From Streptomyces stelliscabiei (lineage in GTDB: Bacteria; Actinomycetota; Actinomycetes; Streptomycetales; Streptomycetaceae), in the NCBI RefSeq assembly GCF_014873495.1, contig NZ_JADBGF010000001.1:10044001-10108000 (forward strand): 64,000 nt of DNA. The letters run 5' to 3'. Below the pieces are notes generated by a model. The model was not told where the DNA came from. It saw only the letters and a list, made by a program, of their open reading frames with translations, and did no database searches. Below are positions 59,315 through 64,000 of this stretch, piece after piece. Position 1 is the stretch's first letter. Every line of letters starts with the position of its first letter. The translations under genes were made by a program, and so were the position numbers.

Positions 59315-60093
59315 CGGGCGAAGTCGAGGTGGTCGGCGAGGCCGGCTTGAGTGAAGGCGGCCTGGATCTCGCCCCGGCCTTCCTGGAAGTGGGCCCAGCT
59401 GTCGTAGTGCGCGGGGACGACGCGTCGGGCGCCGAGTGTCTTGGCGGCCTCGGCGCCCTGGGCGCTGTCGAGGGTGAGCAGGGCGCCGTCGAAGGCGAAG
59501 GGCATGCGGGCGCCGCCGAGGAAGAGGATCGCGGTGTCGACGGGTGCGAACCTCTCGGCGATCTCCTTGACGTGCTCCAGGGCGGCGTTGTCGCCGCTGA
59601 CGTAGACCGAGGGCAGGTCGTCGGAGGTGAGGATGAAGCCGATGACGTCGCCGGTGATCGGCTCACAGCCCACGGGGCCGTGCCGGGCGGGCACCCCGGT
59701 GACGGTCACGCTGCCGCCGTCGGGCCGCTTGAGCTCGGAGGCCTGCCAGAAGGCGAGGCCGCGGGCGTTGCCGCCCAGGCGGCCGGCGCCGCTCTCGGTG
59801 GTGAGGACGACCGGCACCTCGGCCAGGAGGCCGCGGCCGGCGTCGTCGAGGTTGTCGTCGTGCTCGTCGTGGGAGAGCACGACGACGTCGACGCGGCCGA
59901 GGCCGGCGGCGGTGACCGTTGAGGGGTCGGTCTTCACGAGCTTGTGGTCGCCCGGGAGGGGCATGGGGTACTCGCCGGGCGGGTCGAGGGTCGGGTCGGT
60001 GACGATCCTGAGTCCGCCGTACTCGATCAGGGCGGTGGGGCCGCCGTAGACGCGGACGGGGATCCTTTCGCTGGTGTCGCTGGCGCCGGACAT
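59311..60093 (-). CDS. Metallo-beta-lactamase-fold hydrolase
   Basis: 260 residues from ATG 60093 (GAGAGGTG upstream; the longer frame to 60228 is unsupported). VDVVVLSHDEHDDNLDDAGR carries the HxxHxD-type metal site, VTGVPARHGPVGCEPITGDV a further His, VYVSGDNAALEHV an Asp, and VVPAHYDSWAHFQEG the last His. This is the UlaG/YtnP-like branch of the fold. It hydrolyses an ester, lactone or phosphodiester; the substrate is unknown. It starts 143 bases after the VOC gene and overlaps the SnoaL gene by 4 bp. Confidence 0.88.
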   Translation of the reverse strand: MSGASDTSERIPVRVYGGPTALIEYGGLRIVTDPTLDPPGEYPMPLPGDHKLVKTDPSTVTAAGLGRVDVVVLSHDEHDDNLDDAGRGLLAEVPVVLTTESGAGRLGGNARGLAFWQASELKRPDGGSVTVTGVPARHGPVGCEPITGDVIGFILTSDDLPSVYVSGDNAALEHVKEIAERFAPVDTAILFLGGARMPFAFDGALLTLDSAQGAEAAKTLGARRVVPAHYDSWAHFQEGRGEIQAAFTQAGLADHLDFAR

Positions 60094-60236
60094 CGGGGCA
60101 CCTCTCGGTCGGCTAAACGGTGGTACGAGGCACTGCGGTGTGCTCCGACGGGGCAGGGCGCTAGAGGCACGGGTTACGGGGCCGCCCGCTCCCTCAGTGC
60201 GCAGCCGGCAGGTGGGCCGGTGGCCCATGGCCGGGT

Positions 60237-60616
60237 TTACGGGGCGGGTACCGAGAACACGCCGAAGTGGTGGCCCGCCGTGTCCTTGAGCCGGGCGAAG
60301 GTGAAACCCGCGGAGTCGGAGACCGGCGCCATGAGCACCTCGGCGCCCAGCTTCTGGGCGCGCTCGACGGTCGAGGCGACGTCCTGGACGAAGACGTAGA
60401 AGATCGCGTAGTTGGGGAAGCCGCCCCCGACTCCCATACGCCGCCGGCCGGCTGCTGGGCGCCCGGCGTCATCACCGAGTGATAGGTGACCCCCGGGGTG
60501 TTGGTGTTGAGGATGTACTGCCAGTCGAAGAGCTCGCCGTAGAACTCCTTGACCTTCTCCGGCTGGTCGGTGCCGAACTCGAACCAGGCGACCGAGTTGA
60601 AGGCGGGAACGGTCAT
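60237..60616 (-). pseudogene. VOC-family protein with a G-run frameshift
   Basis: From ATG 60616 (GGAGTGAG upstream): FNSVAWFEFGTDQPEKVKEF, YGELFDWQYILNTNTPGVTY and HSVMTPGAQQPAGGVWE; then a frame change is needed at the C-run 60424-60428 to read GGFPNYAIFYVFVQDVASTV, EVLMAPVSDSAGFTFARLKD and GHHFGVFSVPAP. One base is missing from a homopolymer, so a sequence error is quite possible. Corrected, it is a normal glyoxalase/VOC protein of about 126 residues and the first gene of this operon. Confidence 0.75.
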
Positions 60617-60902
60617 GGCGCTCACTCCTTACGCCCCATAGGGGCAAATGTCTCTTTCTGTGGCATGCCGAATCCAGGCAGTGCAGGCCAACTGGCAGTG
60701 GGGTGGCATGCCTGACCGGCAGGGATCGGGACCCGGAACCGGCTCGGCGTCCAGCAAACCATGTGTATTCCATGGAAGCAACTTCCTTGGATTATTGTTC
60801 CATGGGTGCGGGTTCGGTGGTTCTTGGAGGACCGGCCCGCAGACAGCGGAGGAACCCGGCCCCTCGTACGCGGACCGCCGGGTCGGCAGGAAGGAAGCGG
60901 CC

Positions 60903-61785
60903 ATGGAACCGATCGAGATCGAAGCGAAGACCTTGATCCAGAAGTCGAAGACCCCGTCGAACGACTACGTCATCAACCCCTACACCGGCTGTGTGCTGGG
61001 CTGTGCCTACTGTTTCGCCGGCTTCGCCGGGCGCCAGTTCGGCCGGTCCTCAAGGAGTGGGGCGACTACCTGCACGTGAAGAAGAACGCGGTCGAGCTCG
61101 CCCGCAAGGAGCTGGCGAAGATGCCGCAGGACAAGCGGCGGGGCACGATGCTGCTCAGCTCGGTCACCGACCCCTACCAGGGTCACGAGACGAAGTACCG
61201 GCTCACCCGGGGCATCCTGCGCGAACTTCAAGCAGTCGAGTACCCGGGCCTGGTGCGCATCCTGACGAAGTCGCCCGTCGTCACCCGCGACATCGACCTC
61301 TTGACCAGCCTGCCCCGCGCCGAGGTCGGCATGACCGTGACCACCACCGACGACAAGGTCAGCCGCTGGCTGGAAGTACGCGCCCCGCTTGCCTCCCACC
61401 GCCTGCGCACCCTGGCCGAGCTGAACGAGGCCGGCATCCCCACCTACGCCTTCGTCGGCCCGCTTTTGCCTCACTTCGCCACCCAGCCCGAGCTTCTGGA
61501 CGACCTTTTCGGACGGCTCGTCGAGGCAGGGATCGGGGGGAGGTGTTCATGGAGCACATCAACCTCAAGCGGTACATCCGCGAGCGCATGGACCAGGTGC
61601 TCGCCGACGAGCCCGAAGACGTCCGGGAGGCATACCTCCAGGCGCGGACGAGTGAGCACCGCGAACAGCTCGACGCGATCGTGGCGGAGCTGCTGCACAA
61701 GCACGGGCTGAGGCGGCGCTTCGAGGAGGTCGTCCACCACGACGACAACGACGCCCTGCGGGAGAGGCTCGCATCCTCGGCGTGA
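60903..61785 (+). pseudogene. SPL/Rv2578c-family radical SAM protein with two frameshifts
   Basis: From ATG 60903 (AGGAAGGAAG upstream): EPIEIEAKTLIQKSKTPSND, VINPYTGCVLGCAYCFAGF with the C-x3-C-x2-C iron-sulphur motif, GRQFGR; frame change near 61042; LKEWGDYLHVKKNAVELARK, GTMLLSSVTDPYQGHETKYR, VRILTKSPVVTRDIDLLTSL and EVGMTVTTTDDKVSRWLEVR; frame change near 61530 at a run of six G; MEHINLKRYIRERMDQVLAD to TGA 61785. Corrected it is a complete spore-photoproduct-lyase-like radical SAM protein. The second lesion is a homopolymer indel. Confidence 0.8.
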
Positions 61786-61852
61786 CCGTGACCGTGACCG
61801 TGACCGTGACCGTGACCGTGACCGTGACCGTGACCGTGACCGTGGCCGTGGC
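61781..61852. repeat. Hexanucleotide microsatellite (CGTGAC)10
   Basis: Ten perfect CGTGAC units at 61781-61840 followed by two CGTGGC units. It begins at the stop codon of the radical SAM gene. On the minus strand, in the frame that continues from the broken HxlR gene, it encodes a long His-Gly tract. Confidence 0.95.
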
Positions 61853-61875
61853 CGGATCGCCGGGCCAGGTGTACG

Positions 61876-62198
61876 TCAGGCGGCGACGCCGGACTCGGGA
61901 TCCAGCACCCCCGTGGCCCACGTCCCATGGCCTCCAGGACCTCGCGCAGTCCTTCGCCCAGAGGGGTCGGCGCGTATTCGACGCGCGGCGGGATCTCCGC
62001 ATACGTCGTGCGGGTGACGATGCCGTGCCGCTCGAACTGGCGCAGTCGGCTGGTCAGGGTGTGCGGACTGATGCCGGGCAGGGCCTCGTGCACCTGGTTG
62101 AAGCGGTGGTAGCCGTGGAGCAGTTCGCGCACGATCAGGGTGGCCCACGGCCCGTTGAGCAGGGTCTGGAACCGGGCGACGCCGCACTCGGGGAGCAC
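61876..62198 (-). pseudogene. HxlR-family regulator with a late frameshift
   Basis: Likely start GTG 62198: LPECGVARFQTLLNGPWATL, IVRELLHGYHRFNQVHEALP, GISPHTLTSRLRQFERHGIV and PPRVEYAPTPLGEGLREVLE, AMG. The native end TWATGVLDPESGVAA and its stop at 61876 lie in the other frame, so one base has been gained or lost near 61925 in a GGG-rich spot. Without correction the protein runs on through the microsatellite as a His-Gly repeat. The Cys in PECGVARF is the position used for redox sensing in some HxlR proteins. Confidence 0.75.
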
Positions 62199-62285
62199 AG
62201 GGATCGGTCCCAATTGTCCTTCAAGTACCGCCGACCGCCCGGCCAGAACCCGTCTCGCCTTCAACACGCTGAACTTGAAAGGGAA

Positions 62286-62405
62286 GACGAAGCGGGCTGG
62301 CCACTCCTGTGCCGCCCGGGTCGCACCGGCTCCGCGCCGGGCAAGCCGGTTCCGCAACCGCTCGAACGCGAGGCGGCCCGAGGCGTCCCCGACGACCAGC
62401 TCGCC
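62286..62405 (-). pseudogene. ATP-dependent DNA ligase fragment 2
   Basis: GELVVGDASGRLAFERLRNR, LARRGAGATRAAQEWPARFV is the DGELV motif region of bacterial ATP-dependent DNA ligases (normally ...LDGELVVWD...GRLAFERLQNR). Only about 40 codons remain. The missing surrounding parts are on the opposite strand at 63490-63964, so the gene was probably split by an inversion. Confidence 0.65.
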
Positions 62406-62433
62406 GATTATGCGGGCTGCCAGACCTGTCTCA

Positions 62434-63399
62434 TCAACAGCCTTTGCCCGTGTGCAGATCACTGGTGTGAGCGGTTTCGAGGCGGTGTGCAAGGTGGAGC
62501 AGATTCGCCAGGCGCAGCACGCGTCCGTCGAATCCTGGGAGGGGGACATGGAGCGGCTGGGTCCAGTGGGCGGGGATTGCGTCCAGCCCGTAGTACGCCC
62601 CCGCGAGACCTCCGGTCACCGCGGCGACGGTGTCCGTGTCACCGCCGAGGTCGATTGCCGCGCGTATCGCGTCTTCGAAGCTGGCTGTGGTGCTCAGGGC
62701 CCAGAGGGCGGAGCCCAGGCAGGGCCAGACGGCACCGTTGAACTCGGTTGCCTGATCGGGGTGCCAGTCGGGCGCGAGGACTGTGGCGTAGCGGCTGCGG
62801 TGGTCGGGGTGGACGAGGGCCAGGATGTCCGGGAGCGCGGTGAGGGGGTCGGTGTCCTCGAACGTGACACGGATGAGTTCGTGGAAGATCGCGGTGCCTT
62901 CCCAGGCCGCGCGGTCACCGTGGGTGAGGGCGGCGATGCGGCGGGCCGCGTCCATGGTGGCTTCCCGGCCGGCGGCCGCGAAGTGGACCGCGGAGGTCGA
63001 CGCCCGCATCAAGGAGCCGTTTCCCGCTGCTCGTTGGTTGACCTGGAAATGGATCGCGGCGGCGAGGTCCCAGGGCATGCCGTTGGTCAGGACGTCTTCG
63101 GTCTGCAGGCCGATGTCCTTCGGTTCTGATGCTGCCCACCGCTGGAAGCGGGCGAAGATGTCCGGCAGATCCAGTCTGCCCCGCTCCAGCAGCGACTCCG
63201 CGACCAGGACGGCCATCTGCGTGTCGTCAGTGGCCTCGCCGGGGTCCCAGCCACCGCCTCCGCACATCTCGCCACCGGCACCAGGCGCGGGGAACCGAGC
63301 GGAGAACGCTCCCGGGGGACCGAACTCGAAGGGGCCGCCCAGGGCGTCACCCACGGCTGCGCCGACGACCGCGCCAGCGGCCCGCTGAATCCGATTCAT
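62434..63399 (-). CDS. ADP-ribosylglycohydrolase family protein
   Basis: 321 residues from ATG 63399. IQRAAGAVVGAAVGDALGGP opens the all-helical fold. Magnesium-site residues appear in EATDDTQMAVLVAESL (TDD), and LGGDTDTVAAVTGGLAGAYY (D-x-DT) near the C-terminus; FQVNQRAAGNGSLMR supplies the conserved GNGS-x-MR. These enzymes remove ADP-ribose from modified proteins or small molecules, e.g. DraG and ARH. The last residues LETAHTSDLHTGKGC may be altered by the adjacent rearrangement. It lies between pieces of a DNA ligase gene. Confidence 0.9.
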   Translation of the reverse strand: MNRIQRAAGAVVGAAVGDALGGPFEFGPPGAFSARFPAPGAGGEMCGGGGWDPGEATDDTQMAVLVAESLLERGRLDLPDIFARFQRWAASEPKDIGLQTEDVLTNGMPWDLAAAIHFQVNQRAAGNGSLMRASTSAVHFAAAGREATMDAARRIAALTHGDRAAWEGTAIFHELIRVTFEDTDPLTALPDILALVHPDHRSRYATVLAPDWHPDQATEFNGAVWPCLGSALWALSTTASFEDAIRAAIDLGGDTDTVAAVTGGLAGAYYGLDAIPAHWTQPLHVPLPGFDGRVLRLANLLHLAHRLETAHTSDLHTGKGC

Positions 63400-63489
63400 T
63401 CGCGCAGGTTATCCCTGCCGCGCCGGCGGCCGCGCGGCCCTATTTCCTTCCTCGGCTCTCCGGGCCGTCCTCTTCGCGCGCCCCGGGCT

Positions 63490-63964
63490 TGTCATGCTCC
63501 AGTCCCGCCAGGGCGCGGACCTCACCGGCGCCTTCCCTGACATCGCCGCTGCGGCCACCGAGCTGGGTGAGGCTCGAGTGACGCGCGATCCCGGAGGACC
63601 TCTTCGCCCGCGACGTGCTCGCCGCCCCTTTCACGCTGTGCCCTGCCACCAACGACCGGGCGACCGTGCTGGACTGGCTGGACCCGGCCTGGGGCACGGT
63701 CGGCATCGACGGCGTCGTGATCAAAGGAAGCGGGCAGCCGTACCTACCTGGCAAGCGTGCCTGGATCAAGGCCCGCTCCCACACCACGTCCGAAGGGCTG
63801 ATCGGCGGCGTCACCGGCGCCCTGGCCTCGCCGGCCACGCTGCTCCTGGCCGCTACGACGAGCTTGGGCACCTGCGGCTGATCGCGCACACCACTTTGCT
63901 TTCCACCGCCGTACGCCGCACCCTCGCACCGCGGCTGCACCAGGCTGACGCCGATCACCCCTGA
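63490..63964 (+). pseudogene. ATP-dependent DNA ligase fragment 3
   Basis: LQSRQGADLTGAFPDIAAAA, TELGEA (N-terminal part); then, after a gap, DLFARDVLAAPFTLCPATND, RATVLDWLDPAWGTVGIDGV, VIKGSGQPYLPGKRAWIKAR, TTSEGLIGGVTGALASP; and after a further frameshift GRYDELGHLRLIAHTTLLST, AVRRTLAPRL to a stop at 63964. The middle segment with the DGELV motif is missing here but present inverted at 62286-62405. IDGVVIKG and KRAWIK-x-R are ligase motifs IV and V. Non-functional. Confidence 0.7.
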
Positions 63965-64000
63965 CAGGGGCGCCACTTCAGTGCGGGGTGGGGCACCCGC

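Noticed and set aside
61781..61852. Possible CRISPR-like array.
   Set aside because: It is a simple 6-bp tandem repeat with no spacers.
1..64000. tRNA, rRNA, riboswitch or replication-origin features.
   Set aside because: No cloverleaf, rRNA-like or iteron-like sequence was recognised by eye; absence cannot be proven without a covariance-model search.

Overview
The window looks like accessory DNA from a Streptomyces-type actinomycete. GC content is very high, coding regions show strong third-position GC bias, GTG and even TTG starts occur, and the families are typical of the group (RheA/Hsp18, DUF2267, DUF5959, DUF6207, mycothiol-dependent enzymes, F420-type oxidoreductases, IS5/ISL3/IS110/IS256/IS701 transposases). 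Gene density is low, pseudogenes are common, and remnants of a MobF relaxase and of a telomere-associated (Tap-like) protein are present. This fits a linear-chromosome arm or an integrated or decaying plasmid better than a chromosomal core. No rRNA, tRNA or CRISPR array was recognised.

Layout. 0-9.9 kb: end of a PadR repressor with a coupled membrane protein, a PAP2 phosphatase, a shattered relaxase, an epoxide hydrolase, an Imm5-like protein, abutting transposase and ABC-binding-protein fragments, a GNAT acetyltransferase, a tandem DUF2267 pair, and the divergent hsp18/rheA heat-shock locus with two RheA-type operators. 9.98-11.41 kb: a complete IS5-family element (18-bp inverted repeats, TTA target duplication) that carries a DUF5959 passenger gene. 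11.6-23.6 kb: a broken HxlR gene, a mycothiol-type enzyme, an MpaB-like oxygenase with a polyprenyl synthase and a small coupled protein, an orphan eCIS-type toxin candidate, a sigma-like/lectin membrane protein, and a hydrolase divergent from a TetR gene. 23.6-34 kb: an ISL3 remnant, two aldehyde dehydrogenases, two SDR paralogues with a TetR regulator and a clear palindromic operator, a YdcF protein, and a graveyard of NmrA, DUF4037 and FAD-monooxygenase fragments. 34-41 kb: a MalT/LuxR-type regulator divergent from an Acg-type nitroreductase, a DHA2 efflux pump, an HxlR regulator and a PhzF isomerase. 41-51.2 kb: IS256, IS701 and IS110 remnants around a SUKH-like protein, a PemK-like protein, a cyclophilin, a LacI regulator and an NAD-dependent epimerase, ending in a Tap-like fragment.

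51.7-64 kb: a two-gene unit of an FHA-domain membrane protein and a small hydrophobic-tailed partner that share an (S/N)N-[IV]-AGNQ motif (the best candidate here for an undescribed system); a frameshifted TIGR01777-type epimerase; an RHH/MazF toxin-antitoxin pair; two loci sharing a duplicated leader; a MarR gene with a palindromic operator facing a VOC/MBL/SnoaL/PPOX operon across a 32-bp-stem terminator; a frameshifted SPL-type radical SAM gene; a (CGTGAC)10 microsatellite; a frameshifted HxlR gene; an ADP-ribosylglycohydrolase; and DNA-ligase pieces at three places. Several frameshifts between 53.9 and 62 kb lie at or near G-runs, so some may be assembly errors rather than biological decay.

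Family names are read from motifs by eye, without database searches. Where a start codon was moved from the longest open frame, the reason is given in the entry.
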